A stretch of DNA of 64,000 bases from Phytoactinopolyspora alkaliphila. GTDB lineage: Bacteria; Actinomycetota; Actinomycetes; Jiangellales; Jiangellaceae. Numbering within the stretch: position 1 is the stretch's first letter; the number at the start of each line of letters is the position of its first letter. The stretch lies in contig NZ_JAAGOB010000011.1 of assembly GCF_010550695.1 (NCBI RefSeq), positions 124,001 to 188,000 on the forward strand, written 5' to 3'. The position numbers were made by a program, and so were the translations under genes. Of the stretch, positions 1 to 8,924 are shown one piece after another. The notes under the pieces are model-generated. The model worked only from the letters and a program-made list of their open reading frames with translations. It ran no database searches and was not told the DNA's origin.

Positions 1-331
1 GCATCCGGATCCTGTCCCCCAGCAGGGCGCCCCCGGTGAACGGCGACGAGGGATCCACGGCCAGCACGCCCACGCGGTGACCCTGCCCGCGTAGCGCGGA
101 GATGAGCGCAGAGGTGACGGTGGACTTGCCGACTCCGGGCGAGCCCGTAATGCCGAGCACGGTCGCCGCGCCGGCGTGCGACACAAGCAACGCCATGACC
201 TCGCGTAGTCGCGGCGAGTTGTTCTCCACCAGGGTGATCAGCCTGGCCACGGCTCGTGGATCACCTTCGCGTGCCCGCCTGACCATAGATTCCAAGGAGC
301 CGGACTCCGCCCCCGCGGTCTTCACCGTCAC
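1..331 (-). CDS. meaB: Methylmalonyl-CoA mutase-associated GTPase MeaB (N-terminal part)
   Basis: G3E-family GTPase that guards and reactivates adenosylcobalamin-dependent methylmalonyl-CoA mutase (family knowledge). About 110 N-terminal residues are visible; the rest lies beyond the left edge. The Walker A segment reads [12 protein letters not shown], followed by [19 protein letters not shown], both typical of MeaB/ArgK. The GTG start overlaps the TGA of the upstream thiolase gene by 4 bp (GTGA, 328-331), so the two are translationally coupled. With the thiolase and the epimerase it forms a propionyl/methylmalonyl-CoA group. Identity is secure; the gene is truncated only by the window. Confidence 0.9.
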   Translation of the reverse strand, partial: MTVKTAGAESGSLESMVRRAREGDPRAVARLITLVENNSPRLREVMALLVSHAGAATVLGITGSPGVGKSTVTSALISALRGQGHRVGVLAVDPSSPFTGGALLGDRIRM

Positions 332-1506
332 GGCACCCTCAGTACCAGGGCGTCGCCCTGCCCGCCGCCGCCGCACAGCGCAGCCGCACCCAGGCCACCG
401 CCGCGGCGGCGCAACTCAAGGGCGAGGTGCAGCACGAGCCGTGCGCCTGACATCCCGATCGGGTGCCCCAGGGCGATCGCGCCGCCGTTGACGTTCACGA
501 TCTCCGGTGAGATGTCCAGTTCCCGGGTGGAGGCGATGCCGACGGCGGCGAACGCCTCGTTGATCTCGACCAGAGAGAGGTCGGCCGGGGTCACCCCTTC
601 TCTCGCGCACGCCGCCAGGATGGCGGCGGCGGGCTGGCTCTGCAGGGTAGAGTCCGGACCTGCGACGACGCCGTGCGCCCCGATCGAGGCCAGTGGCTCC
701 AGGCCGAGCTCGGCAGCCTTGGCCTCGCTCATGACCACCACGGCGCATGCGCCGTCGGAGAGCTGCGACGACGAGCCGGCCGTGATGGTGCCTTCGGCGT
801 GGAACGCGGGACGCAGCCGGGCCAGGGAGTCGGCCGTGGTGTCGGCGCGGATGCCCTCGTCGTGCATGAACTCCACGGGGTCGCCTTTGCGTTGCGGTAT
901 CTCCACAGGGAAAGCCTCGTCGGCGAACCGGCCGTCTTTCCACGCCTGCGCCGCTCGCTGGTGCGACCGGGCCGCGAACTCGTCTTGCTCTTCCCTGGTC
1001 AGCTTGATTCCGGCGGTGTTACGGGCTTCCGTCAGCGCGCCCATGGCCTGGTCGGTGAAGACGTCCCACAAGCCGTCGACGGAGACGTGGTCCAGCACGG
1101 CGGCGTCACCGTACTTGAACCCCTGTCGGGCGCCGGGCAGCAGGTGCGGCGCACCGCTCATCGACTCCATACCGCCGGCGACGATGATGTCGAACTCCCC
1201 CGCCCGGACCAGCTGGTCGGCGAGAGCGATCGCGTCGATGCCGGACAAGCAGACCTTGTTCACGTTCAGCGCGGGCACGGTCATCGGCAGCCCGGCGTTG
1301 ACGGCGGCCTGCCGGGCCGGCATCTGCCCGCAGCCCGCGGTGAGCACCTGCCCCATGATCACGTACTCGACCGCATCCGGCTCCACACCGGACCTGGCCA
1401 AGGCGTTCTTGATGGCCATTCCGCCCAGGTCTGTCGCCGAGAACCCGGAGAGAGAACCGAGGAGCTTACCGATGGGCGTCCGCGCGCCCCCTACGATGAC
1501 CGCCAT
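328..1506 (-). CDS. Acetyl-CoA C-acetyltransferase (thiolase)
   Basis: Thiolase of 392 residues, the usual length for the biosynthetic/acetoacetyl-CoA type, which condenses or cleaves acyl-CoA in the cytoplasm. The nucleophilic cysteine lies in [11 protein letters not shown] (Cys86). The conserved [10 protein letters not shown] carries His348, and the second catalytic cysteine is in [12 protein letters not shown] (Cys378), so the active site is complete. The ATG at 1506 is followed by the expected [14 protein letters not shown]-terminus. It is coupled to meaB by a GTGA overlap and lies 42 bp downstream of the methylmalonyl-CoA epimerase gene on the same strand, so the three are probably one transcript. 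The exact acyl-CoA preference cannot be read from sequence. Confidence 0.92.
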   Translation of the reverse strand: MAVIVGGARTPIGKLLGSLSGFSATDLGGMAIKNALARSGVEPDAVEYVIMGQVLTAGCGQMPARQAAVNAGLPMTVPALNVNKVCLSGIDAIALADQLVRAGEFDIIVAGGMESMSGAPHLLPGARQGFKYGDAAVLDHVSVDGLWDVFTDQAMGALTEARNTAGIKLTREEQDEFAARSHQRAAQAWKDGRFADEAFPVEIPQRKGDPVEFMHDEGIRADTTADSLARLRPAFHAEGTITAGSSSQLSDGACAVVVMSEAKAAELGLEPLASIGAHGVVAGPDSTLQSQPAAAILAACAREGVTPADLSLVEINEAFAAVGIASTRELDISPEIVNVNGGAIALGHPIGMSGARLVLHLALELRRRGGGLGAAALCGGGGQGDALVLRVP

Positions 1507-1548
1507 GCGATCAGCGTAACGCGAGCGCGAACGGAAGCCACGCGCACG

Positions 1549-1971
1549 TCAGGACGGCTGGACCAACTCGACGAGGACGCCTCCGGCATCCTTGGGGTGG
1601 ATGAAGTTGACCAGAGAACCGCCGGTTCCGCGGCGCGGCTCGTCGTACAGCAGCCGCATGCCCCGGTCCCGCAACGTGTCCGCAACCGCGACGACGTCCT
1701 CGACGCGGTAGGCGAGCTGCTGGATGCCCGGACCGGACCGGTCCAGGAACTTCGCGATCGGCGAGTCCGGCCGCAGCGGGGCGAGCAACTGGATCATGGG
1801 GCCGTCGTCGTCGCCGGTCCCTACCCGAAGCATCGCCTCGCGCACGCCCTGCTGCTCGTTCTCCTCGACGTGCACGGCCTCCATCTCGAAGTTCTCCCGG
1901 TACCAGGCGAGCGCTTCGTCCAAATTGTGAACAGCGATGCCGACATGATCGACGGTCGAGAACATGGCCAC
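1549..1971 (-). CDS. mce: Methylmalonyl-CoA epimerase
   Basis: Small VOC-fold metalloenzyme of about 140 residues that interconverts the (R) and (S) forms of methylmalonyl-CoA. The start FSTVDHVGIAVHNLDEALAWY supplies the first metal-binding His. Later segments GPGIQQLAYRVEDV and VNFIHPKDAGGVLVELVQ are characteristic of the family. The GTG at 1971 is chosen because AGGGAGG lies 6 bp upstream; the ATG at 1965, two codons later, is the alternative. First gene of the mce-thiolase-meaB group. The upstream 256 bp up to the DivIVA-like gene probably hold the promoter, but I could not assign it with confidence. Confidence 0.88.
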   Translation of the reverse strand: MAMFSTVDHVGIAVHNLDEALAWYRENFEMEAVHVEENEQQGVREAMLRVGTGDDDGPMIQLLAPLRPDSPIAKFLDRSGPGIQQLAYRVEDVVAVADTLRDRGMRLLYDEPRRGTGGSLVNFIHPKDAGGVLVELVQPS

Positions 1972-2120
1972 GATCGACCTCCCTATGAGCACCAATTATT
2001 TACATAAGTGCCTCGGCAGGGGTGGTGGGCACCGTAGCTCGACCACTACGGTAGGCGAGTACTGTTGCCCTGGGCGGCGAGGCGACAAGCGACGGGGGCT
2101 CCCGGGTAGCAGCTCTAAGG

Positions 2121-2157
2121 AGATCAAGAATACGTCGATCATCCACTATTTTGATCT
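2121..2157. other. Inverted repeat in the mce/DivIVA-like intergenic region
   Basis: The 256-bp gap between the divergent mce and DivIVA-like genes contains AGATCAA (2121-2127) matched by TTGATCT (2151-2157), 23 bp apart. It could be an mRNA leader hairpin or a regulator site for the downstream gene. There is no T-run, so it is not a classical terminator. I see no convincing riboswitch or tRNA in the gap. Confidence 0.25.
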
Positions 2158-2227
2158 GCGGAGCTGATCACTTCAGGACCGAGAAACGTGTGACTCCGGC
2201 GGAGCCGCACGCCCGACGAGGGAGACC

Positions 2228-3535
2228 ATGAGCGAGGTACAGGAAGCAACCATCAACGAGACCGGATCGGACGGCCTGTCGATCTTCGACAGCTCGCCCA
2301 CCGGTGGGTTCACCATAGCGATGCGTGGCTACGACCGCATCCAGGTCGAACAGCATGTCCGGCAGATCGAGGCGACGCTGACGCAGGTACGCGGTCGTGC
2401 GTCGGATCTCGACAAGCAGGTTGTGCGGTTGCGCCAGGAGCTGGCCGAGGCCACCACCGAGTTGCGCGAGGTGGAGCGGCCCTCCTACTCGGGACTCGGC
2501 GCACGAATCGAGCAGCTGCTCAGGCTGGCCGAGGAACAGGCGAGTGAGCTCGTCGCCCAGGCCGACACCGAGGCCTCGGAGATGCGCGCCGAGGCACAGG
2601 CCGAGGCGAGCGAGATGCGCGCCGCGGCCGAGAGCGACGCCTCGGAGCTCCGGGTGAATGCCCGGCGTACAGCCGAGGAGCTCGTCGACGACGCTCGCGT
2701 CGAGGCGGAAGAGCTGCGTTCCAGCGCCACGCGCGAGGCCGAGGACCTGGTCGAGAGCGCCAAGCGCGAGGCAGCGAAGATCCGTTCCGCCGTGGAGCAC
2801 GAGGCGAGCGAGCGCAAGGCCAACGCCGAGCGCGAGCTCAACCGGGTTCGTGCGGCCGGTGAGCGCGAGGTCGCCGAGCTGCGCGCCAACGCCAAGCGTG
2901 AAGCCGAAGAGCTGCGGGCCAACACCAAGCGAGACGTCGAAGAGCTGCGCAAGTCGACCCAGAAAGAGGTCGAGGAAATGCGCGCGGAGGCGCAGAGCCG
3001 TCTCGACGAGGCCAGGGCCCGTGCCGACAAGGAGCTCACCGACCTCGAGCTCACCCTGGTCGCCAAGCGCGAACAGCTCGAGCGGGAGATCAGCGAGCGG
3101 CATGAGACGGCCGTCGCCGAGACGCAGAAGCTGGTCGCCGACGCGGAACACCGTGCCGGGGACGCCGAGGAACGCGCGCGTTCGGCTCAGGAACGCGCCG
3201 AGAAGGTCCGTCGCGACGCGGACGAGCAGGCCAAGGCTCTGCTCGCCAGTGCGCGCCGCAACGCGGACAACCTGATCGCCGACGCCAAGCACCAGGCGGA
3301 GAAGCTGCTGTCCGAAGCCAAGGCCGAGGCACACCAGAGTGTGTCGGCGGCCAAGCGCGAGGTCGCGGAGCTGACCCGTCAGCGTGACGGCATTAGCTCG
3401 CACCTCAACCAGCTGCGCAGCCTTCTCGGCGGCGTGGGTGGAGCACCGGGCCTCGAAGCGGCTCCGCCAGCGGTCGGATCGGGATCCAAGGACGACGACG
3501 TGGTCGACGCCGAAGTGGTGGACGACGACAAGTGA
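2228..3535 (+). CDS. DivIVA-like coiled-coil protein
   Basis: 435-residue protein. The N-terminal 35 residues are unstructured, then FTIAMRGYDRIQVEQHVRQIE resembles the DivIVA membrane/polarity motif. Roughly residues 50-400 are an almost unbroken Ala/Glu/Arg/Lys-rich coiled coil with repeated A-E-E-L-R type heptads. A short acidic tail (DDDVVDAEVVDDDK) closes it. Actinobacterial proteins of this build (DivIVA, FilP and Scy relatives) organise polar growth or cell-wall synthesis. Which of these roles applies here is not decidable from sequence. AGGGAGA lies just upstream of the ATG. It is followed by a convergent small gene 31 bp away. Confidence 0.8.
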   Translation: MSEVQEATINETGSDGLSIFDSSPTGGFTIAMRGYDRIQVEQHVRQIEATLTQVRGRASDLDKQVVRLRQELAEATTELREVERPSYSGLGARIEQLLRLAEEQASELVAQADTEASEMRAEAQAEASEMRAAAESDASELRVNARRTAEELVDDARVEAEELRSSATREAEDLVESAKREAAKIRSAVEHEASERKANAERELNRVRAAGEREVAELRANAKREAEELRANTKRDVEELRKSTQKEVEEMRAEAQSRLDEARARADKELTDLELTLVAKREQLEREISERHETAVAETQKLVADAEHRAGDAEERARSAQERAEKVRRDADEQAKALLASARRNADNLIADAKHQAEKLLSEAKAEAHQSVSAAKREVAELTRQRDGISSHLNQLRSLLGGVGGAPGLEAAPPAVGSGSKDDDVVDAEVVDDDK

Positions 3536-3566
3536 GGTAAACGCGGACTCGTCCGGCAGTGAGCGT

Positions 3567-3818
3567 TCAGCGCCGCCGGCGGTCCCGGGCTTTCCAGCAT
3601 CCGCTGTGCCAGTGCCGGCGTTCGTCGATTCCGGCGCCGGTGAACGACGTGCTCTCGGCCGGCCATGCCACCACGTGTGGTGTGGCCGGCCGGATCAGTT
3701 GGTCACACCCTGGGCATCGGTAGGGCTTCGTCGATGAGCTTCCGGTGATGCGCCGCACCACCCATTCACCGTCCGGCCACGTCTCGATCGTCTCGTGCAC
3801 CCCGATATCGTCTCTCAT
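3567..3818 (-). CDS. Small conserved actinobacterial Cys/His protein
   Basis: Protein of at most 83 residues containing YRCPGCDQ (Cys35, Cys38), then His48, and HWHSGC (His69, His71, Cys74). This looks like a small zinc-binding fold. Relatives in actinomycetes are often labelled ATP/GTP-binding protein without a visible nucleotide motif, so I leave the function open. The longest ORF extends to 3992 but its first 58 residues overlap the MMPL gene and look random. The ATG at 3818 abuts the likely MMPL start on the other strand; the GTG at 3800 (VHETIETWPDGEWVV) is an equally good start. Confidence 0.65.
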   Translation of the reverse strand: MRDDIGVHETIETWPDGEWVVRRITGSSSTKPYRCPGCDQLIRPATPHVVAWPAESTSFTGAGIDERRHWHSGCWKARDRRRR

Positions 3819-5933
3819 GTGTTCGATCGCTGGGGCGCCGTCGTCGTCCGACATCGCTGGAAAACTCTGATCACAGCCGTTCTCGTCGCCCTGATCGGCG
3901 GCGGATACGGGGTGAGCGTCTTCGATTCCATGGCCCAGGGAGGGTATGAGGACCCGGGGAGCGAGGCGGTCCAGGCGCTGCGCGTCATGCAATCCGACCC
4001 CCAGCTCGCCACCGCCGACGTCGTCGCCGTGTACACCGCGCCGGACGGACAGCGGGCCGACTCTCCACAGTTCGCCGAGACGGTCACCGCGGCGCTGTCC
4101 GAGCTACCGGACAGCGCGGTCACCAGCGTGGCGACCTACTGGCAGAGCGAGGCGCCCTTCCTGATCAGTACGGACGGCCGCAGCGCGCTGGCGCTCGTGA
4201 CGCTGGCCGGGGCGGACTCCGGCGACAAGCAGGAGACGTTCGCCGAGGTCCAGTCCTCCTTGGACATCGCCGGCGTGGAAACGACGCTCACCGGTTCCGC
4301 TCCGATGGAGGCGGCCATCTCGGAGCAGACCAAGCAGGACCTGTTCTTCGCCGAGGGAATCGCGCTGCCGGTGGTCATGGTGCTGCTCGTCGTGATCTTC
4401 GGCGGGGTGCTCGCCGCATCCCTCCCCGTTCTGATCGGAGCCTTGACCGTCCCCACGGCACTCGGCGTCCTGCGGCTGATCGGCGAGACGACGACGGTGA
4501 ACGAGTTCGCCGTCAACGTGGCAGGGCTGCTCGGCCTCGGCATGGCCATCGACTACGGGCTGTTCATCGTCAGCAGATTCCGTGAGGAGCGCGATGCCGG
4601 CGTCCCGGTCGAGGACGCGGTGCGCAAGGCCGTAGGCACCGCTGGGCGTACCGTGGCGTTCTCCGCCCTGCTGCTCGTCATCGCCCTGTCCACGCTGCTG
4701 CTGTTTCCGCAGAACTTCCTGAACTCGCTGGCCTATGGCGGAATGACGGCGGTGACTCTGGCCGCCGTCGTGGCTCTCACCGCGCTGCCGGCGATGCTCG
4801 CCCTTACGGGACACCGGATCGACGCCTGGTCCATCACGATCTTCCGCCGCCGCCGAGCAGACCGGGTGGTGTTCTGGTCCAGGCTCGCCGACGGGGTCAT
4901 GCGCCGCCCGGGCCTGATCGCGGCGCCGATCCTCGCGGTGCTCGTGCTGCTGATCTCGCCGTTCCTCAGCACGACGTTCGGCGCACCGGACGAGCGCGTC
5001 CTTCCCGAAGGGGACCCGTCCCGGGTGGCGTTCGAGGACCTGGCGGCGGAGTTCCCGGCCATCGGCGGCGACGGTATCGAGGTCGTCCTGCAGGCACCGG
5101 ACGGAATCGGCGAGGCGGAACTGGGTGCCTTCGCCGCGCAGATCGACGCCCTTCCCCAGGTGAGTGCAGTGGAGCGCACCAGTCCACCGGAAGCGGCCGT
5201 CACCGTCCTGGAGGCGCAGTATCCGGGGCCGGCCACAGGGGACACGGCGCGCGAGGCCCTGGAGCAGATCCGTGCACTGGACCCGCCGGCTGGAGCGGAC
5301 ATGCTGGTCGGCGGGGTCACCGCTGTGAACGCGGACAGCTTGGACGCCATCACCCACCGGCTGCCGCTCATGGTGCTGATCCTCGTCGGCGCCACTCTGA
5401 TTCTGCTGTTCCTCGCCTTCGGGTCCGTCGTGCTTCCGATCAAGGCCGCGGTGATGGCCGCGGTCAGCCTCTCCGCCACATTCGGAGTCCTCACCTGGAT
5501 CTTCGTCGACGGCCACGGCGCCGGGCTGCTCAACGTGACGCCGCAGCCCATGGAGATCGGCGTCGTCGTGCTCATGGCGGCGGTGATCTTCGGGCTCTCC
5601 ACCGACTACGAGGTGTTCCTGCTATCCAGGATCGTCGAGGCGCACGAGCGCGGCGCATCGACGGAGGAGGCGATCCGTACCGGCATGATCCGCTCCGGCC
5701 GGGTGATCACGGCTGCCGCACTACTGCTCATCGTGGTCACCGGCGCGTTCGCCCTTTCCGGTATCCAGATGATGCGGTTCATCGGCGTCGGGATGATCTT
5801 CGCGCTGGCACTGGACGCAACGGTGATCAGGATGCTGCTGGTGCCGTCGGTTCTCAAGCTCATGGGTGAAGCGAACTGGTGGGCTCCCGGTCCGCTGCGC
5901 AAGGTGCAGGAGAGACTGGCGCTGCGGCATTGA
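3819..5933 (+). CDS. MMPL/RND family membrane transporter
   Basis: About 704-residue integral membrane protein of the MmpL type, an RND-superfamily, probably proton-driven exporter of lipids or hydrophobic compounds. It shows two repeats of the family pattern: an N-terminal helix, an extracytoplasmic loop, then a five-to-six-helix bundle. Family signatures are GLGMAIDYGLFIVSRFREE in the first half and VIFGLSTDYEVFLLSRIVE in the second, each with the conserved Asp-Tyr pair in the membrane. The GTG at 3819 gives the usual VFDRWG start; the GTG at 3795 would add eight residues. It is followed after 34 bp by an SDR gene on the same strand. The substrate is unknown. Confidence 0.85.
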   Translation: MFDRWGAVVVRHRWKTLITAVLVALIGGGYGVSVFDSMAQGGYEDPGSEAVQALRVMQSDPQLATADVVAVYTAPDGQRADSPQFAETVTAALSELPDSAVTSVATYWQSEAPFLISTDGRSALALVTLAGADSGDKQETFAEVQSSLDIAGVETTLTGSAPMEAAISEQTKQDLFFAEGIALPVVMVLLVVIFGGVLAASLPVLIGALTVPTALGVLRLIGETTTVNEFAVNVAGLLGLGMAIDYGLFIVSRFREERDAGVPVEDAVRKAVGTAGRTVAFSALLLVIALSTLLLFPQNFLNSLAYGGMTAVTLAAVVALTALPAMLALTGHRIDAWSITIFRRRRADRVVFWSRLADGVMRRPGLIAAPILAVLVLLISPFLSTTFGAPDERVLPEGDPSRVAFEDLAAEFPAIGGDGIEVVLQAPDGIGEAELGAFAAQIDALPQVSAVERTSPPEAAVTVLEAQYPGPATGDTAREALEQIRALDPPAGADMLVGGVTAVNADSLDAITHRLPLMVLILVGATLILLFLAFGSVVLPIKAAVMAAVSLSATFGVLTWIFVDGHGAGLLNVTPQPMEIGVVVLMAAVIFGLSTDYEVFLLSRIVEAHERGASTEEAIRTGMIRSGRVITAAALLLIVVTGAFALSGIQMMRFIGVGMIFALALDATVIRMLLVPSVLKLMGEANWWAPGPLRKVQERLALRH

Positions 5934-5967
5934 CCGACATCGACCGGTGATCATGAGGAGGACTGGC

Positions 5968-6738
5968 ATGGAGGACACGGCGTCGTACGTGGTGACCGGG
6001 GGTGGCCGGGGCGTGGGCCGCGCCGTCGTGGAGAGGCTGCTGGCGGACGGCCAGCACGTGGCCGTCGTCGAACTCGATCCCGTCGCGTTGCGGTGGGTGA
6101 ACGACCACCCTGAGGCGGACCGTATCGAGGCGGTGATCGGCGACGCTGCGGACGAACGGGTGATCGCGCACGCGGCGGAACAGGCGCGGGCCCACCGGCC
6201 GCTGGCGGGCTGGGTGAACAACGCCGCGGTCTTCCGGGACGTGTCGCTGCATGGCGCGGACATCGCCACCGTGCTCGAGACCATCCGGCTCAACCTGGAC
6301 GCCGCTGTCGCCGGCTGCGCGGTCGCCGTACGCGAGTTCCTCGGGACGGGAACGCGAGGTTCGATCGTCAACGTCTCCTCGCATCAGGCACAGCGTCCGG
6401 TGCCGGGATGCCTGCCGTACGCCACCGCCAAGGCCGCGATCGAAGGTCTGACCCGGGCAGTGGCGGTCGACTACGGCGGACACGGCATCCGCGCCAACGC
6501 CGTGGCGCTGGGCACCATCGCCGTGGAGCGCTATGAGAGCGACATCGCCCGGCGTGGCCCGGAGCAGGGAGTGGCGTGGGCACGGGAGACGGAGATGCTG
6601 CACGCGCTGGAGCGGGTTGGCCATCCGGACGAGGTCGCCGCCACGATCACGTACCTCCTGTCCGACGCCGCGAGCTTTGTCAGTGGCGCCGTGATCCCCG
6701 TCGACGGCGGCCGCTCCGCTCTGGCCCGGGAGCCGTGA
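5968..6738 (+). CDS. SDR family oxidoreductase
   Basis: 256-residue classical short-chain dehydrogenase/reductase. It has the Rossmann motif VVTGGGRGVGRA (residues 8-19), the NNAA motif (84-87), the catalytic Ser in NVSSHQ (137/138) and Tyr151/Lys155 in YATAKAA. The C-terminus PVDGGRSAL matches the family's usual ending. The acidic residue after beta-2 (VVELD, about residue 36) favours NAD(H) over NADP(H). The ATG at 5968 is preceded by GAGGAGG at 7-bp spacing; the open frame extends further upstream but overlaps the MMPL gene. It is probably co-transcribed with the transporter. The substrate cannot be inferred. Confidence 0.88.
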   Translation: MEDTASYVVTGGGRGVGRAVVERLLADGQHVAVVELDPVALRWVNDHPEADRIEAVIGDAADERVIAHAAEQARAHRPLAGWVNNAAVFRDVSLHGADIATVLETIRLNLDAAVAGCAVAVREFLGTGTRGSIVNVSSHQAQRPVPGCLPYATAKAAIEGLTRAVAVDYGGHGIRANAVALGTIAVERYESDIARRGPEQGVAWARETEMLHALERVGHPDEVAATITYLLSDAASFVSGAVIPVDGGRSALAREP

Positions 6739-6739
6739 G

Positions 6740-8401
6740 CTACCTGCTAGCCGAATCCGGGCGATGCACGCCTCGTGGTGTGTATCCAAGGGCATCAGCG
6801 CAGCCGAGCAGGTCGGCCAGGTACCAGGCGATGGCGAGCCACATCTCGGTGCCCTGGAGCCCCGGCTCACCGTCGAACCCAGCGCCGTCGCGCAGCGTGA
6901 AGCTGAATCCGGCGTCTGGCCGCCAGGCGCCGAGAACCCGGTCGAGCTGAGCCCGGGCCCACGTCTGCGCCTCTGCGCGCCGGTACTGCGTTTGCGCTCC
7001 GGCGAGCCACAGCGGGTGGATCACGTCCAGCACGTCGCAGGCGGTGCCTTTGTCGTCCCCGAACCAGCGCCCGTCCCGACTATGGGCCAGGACCGTGTCG
7101 ATCACCGCTTCCGGATGCGGCACCGGTAGGTGGAACTGAGCGAAGGTGCCCCGCGTGAGCCGGTAATATCCGTTGACCATCTGCCGGCGCCCGTCCTCGG
7201 CCGTGTACCGGCCCCACATCCCGGTGTCGGGGTGGACGTGTGTGTGCAGCCATCCGATGAGGGTCTCCAGCGCACCACGCCGCCCGAAGTTCTGCTCGTT
7301 CCAGTACAGGCCGGTGCCATAACCGTCCACCCAGTCACCGGCGTGCCACGCATTCTGCGCCCACGGCAGCGCTTCCAATGCGCAGATCAGCTCGTCGGGC
7401 CGAAGATCGTCGACCACGGAGATGGGATGTTCGAACGACGAGCCGAGCAGCCGTAGCGCATATCCGGCCGAGAGAATGTGATAGCGCAGCCCGTCGCCCA
7501 GATCAGGTCCGGCGCCCAGCACCGCGGCCTCGTCGCCGATCTGCGGTACAAGCCCAGTCTGGGGATCCTGCATCGACCGCAGCCGCCGGACTATCTCGTC
7601 GCTCGACAGCTGGGGCAGGGACCCGCCGGCCAGCAGGTCCGCGATCTCCACCGCATCGCACATCGCCCGCACGGTCGCCCGTTCACCTGGACGGTCCACG
7701 AACCACCCGACGCCGTCGTCCCAGCACCGGGCGAGCACATTGCCTATCTCGGCTCGCGCGCGGTCGGCAAGCGCTTTCAGCCGATCCCGAAGAACGGTGT
7801 CGGAGCCGCGTCGCACACGGGTGTCCCGACGGTCACGCAGCTGGCGGGCCGGATTCCCGGCCATGACGGACCACGGCGGCACATCCTTGGTGACCACCGC
7901 ACCGGCGCCGATCACGCTGTGCTCTCCGATGGTCACCCCGTCCACCACGACGACGTTCGAGCCGATCCATACGTCGTCGCCGACGGTGATGCCTACCGTT
8001 GTCGTCGCCTGCTTGAACACGGGCCGGTCCGGCTCCATCGAGTGATTGAAGCCCAGCAGGGAAGAGTGCGCCCCGATCCGCACGCCGGAACCCAGCCGGA
8101 CGTCTCCGCGGACCACCGCGTAGGCGTTCACGGTGGTGTCGGATCCGAGGTGTACGGTGCCCGTCACGTACGCATACGCCGCGATGTAGGAGTTCTCTCC
8201 GACCACGAGATCATCCGGGTAGCATGCGGCCAGCGGCGAGACGAAACCCCGGTCCGAGAATCGCGCCACGCCGCGCGCCACGAACGAGGCCTGGTATTCG
8301 AGCTGCTGCCGGCGCTGCTCGTCGTCGGCCTCGGCCCAGAACGCCCAGGCGTTGTAGTCGAGCAGATGCCCGGCCATGGTTCGCGGATCGTGAACTCTCA
8401 T
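6740..8401 (-). CDS. Hexapeptide-repeat acyltransferase fused to a large alpha-helical domain
   Basis: 553 residues in two parts. Residues about 60-190 are a left-handed beta-helix: repeated hexapeptide-like turns (VVGENSYIAAYAYVTG, VWIGSNVVVVDGVTIGEHSVIGAGAVVTKDV) ending in the diagnostic VMAGNPAR. This is the fold of xenobiotic, maltose or serine acetyltransferases. Residues about 215-545 are helical and Trp-rich (AWHAGDWVDGYGTGLYWNEQNF, GTEMWLAIAWYLADLLG), resembling an alpha/alpha toroid such as those of glycan-active enzymes. The toroid assignment is inference from helix periodicity and aromatic content. It lies 24 bp downstream of the DUF1992 gene and converges on the SDR gene with a 1-bp gap. 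Substrate unknown. Confidence 0.7.
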   Translation of the reverse strand: MRVHDPRTMAGHLLDYNAWAFWAEADDEQRRQQLEYQASFVARGVARFSDRGFVSPLAACYPDDLVVGENSYIAAYAYVTGTVHLGSDTTVNAYAVVRGDVRLGSGVRIGAHSSLLGFNHSMEPDRPVFKQATTTVGITVGDDVWIGSNVVVVDGVTIGEHSVIGAGAVVTKDVPPWSVMAGNPARQLRDRRDTRVRRGSDTVLRDRLKALADRARAEIGNVLARCWDDGVGWFVDRPGERATVRAMCDAVEIADLLAGGSLPQLSSDEIVRRLRSMQDPQTGLVPQIGDEAAVLGAGPDLGDGLRYHILSAGYALRLLGSSFEHPISVVDDLRPDELICALEALPWAQNAWHAGDWVDGYGTGLYWNEQNFGRRGALETLIGWLHTHVHPDTGMWGRYTAEDGRRQMVNGYYRLTRGTFAQFHLPVPHPEAVIDTVLAHSRDGRWFGDDKGTACDVLDVIHPLWLAGAQTQYRRAEAQTWARAQLDRVLGAWRPDAGFSFTLRDGAGFDGEPGLQGTEMWLAIAWYLADLLGCADALGYTPRGVHRPDSASR

Positions 8402-8425
8402 GGATCACAGACTGTAGACGAGGCG

Positions 8426-8917
8426 CTACCGCTTGCGTCGCCACCATCTCAGGCGGCGGGACGGTGGCGCAGGCTCGGGCAGTGGGTCCGCAGGCGGCTG
8501 GGCCGGAGGAGCAGGGCGCTGCGCCCGCCATTGTTCGACCACATCGTCGGCGTCCACCCGTCCCACCGGAATCTGGGGGCCGGATGACGGCGTGCGCACG
8601 TACTCCGCGATCCGCTCGTTCAGCTCCGCGACCACGTCCCTCACGTCCTGCTCAGACCTCAGATCTCGCACCGTCTCGGCCAGCCGGTCGATCTCCTTGC
8701 GCAACAGGATCGGCGTGGGCAGCACCGCCTCGGTGGACAGTCCCTCACGCTCAAGCTTGTCTTTGATCCACCACATCTCACCGTGGGGCTTGCCGAGATT
8801 CTCCAGAGGCTTGCCCGCGCCGGGCAGATCGTCGAACTCGCCGCGTTCCTGCGCCTCCCGGATCTGCCGATCGATCCAGGACTCGTAGCTCATGCCCGCC
8901 GGCTTGCGTTCCGTCAT
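8426..8917 (-). CDS. DUF1992 (DnaJ-C28-like) domain protein
   Basis: 163-residue cytoplasmic protein. The N-terminal half is the DUF1992 signature: YESWIDRQIREAQERGEFDDLPGAGKPL followed by WWIKDKLEREG and LLRKEIDRL. The C-terminus is a Pro-rich, Arg-rich tail. The domain is found in the human DNAJC28 protein and many bacteria; its molecular role is not established. The ATG at 8917 begins the conserved part; the longer open frame to 8956 overlaps the upstream lipoprotein remnant. It lies 24 bp upstream of the acyltransferase fusion, so the two may be co-transcribed. Confidence 0.82.
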   Translation of the reverse strand: MTERKPAGMSYESWIDRQIREAQERGEFDDLPGAGKPLENLGKPHGEMWWIKDKLEREGLSTEAVLPTPILLRKEIDRLAETVRDLRSEQDVRDVVAELNERIAEYVRTPSSGPQIPVGRVDADDVVEQWRAQRPAPPAQPPADPLPEPAPPSRRLRWWRRKR

Positions 8918-8924
8918 ACCGTGA

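Noticed and set aside
2168-3403. Long antisense frame under the DivIVA-like gene
   Set aside because: Leu/Gly-rich mirror translation of the coiled-coil repeats; no start signal or domain.
4104-5516. Long antisense open frame under the MMPL gene
   Set aside because: His/Gln/Arg/Glu-rich shadow of a high-GC gene on the opposite strand, with no domain.
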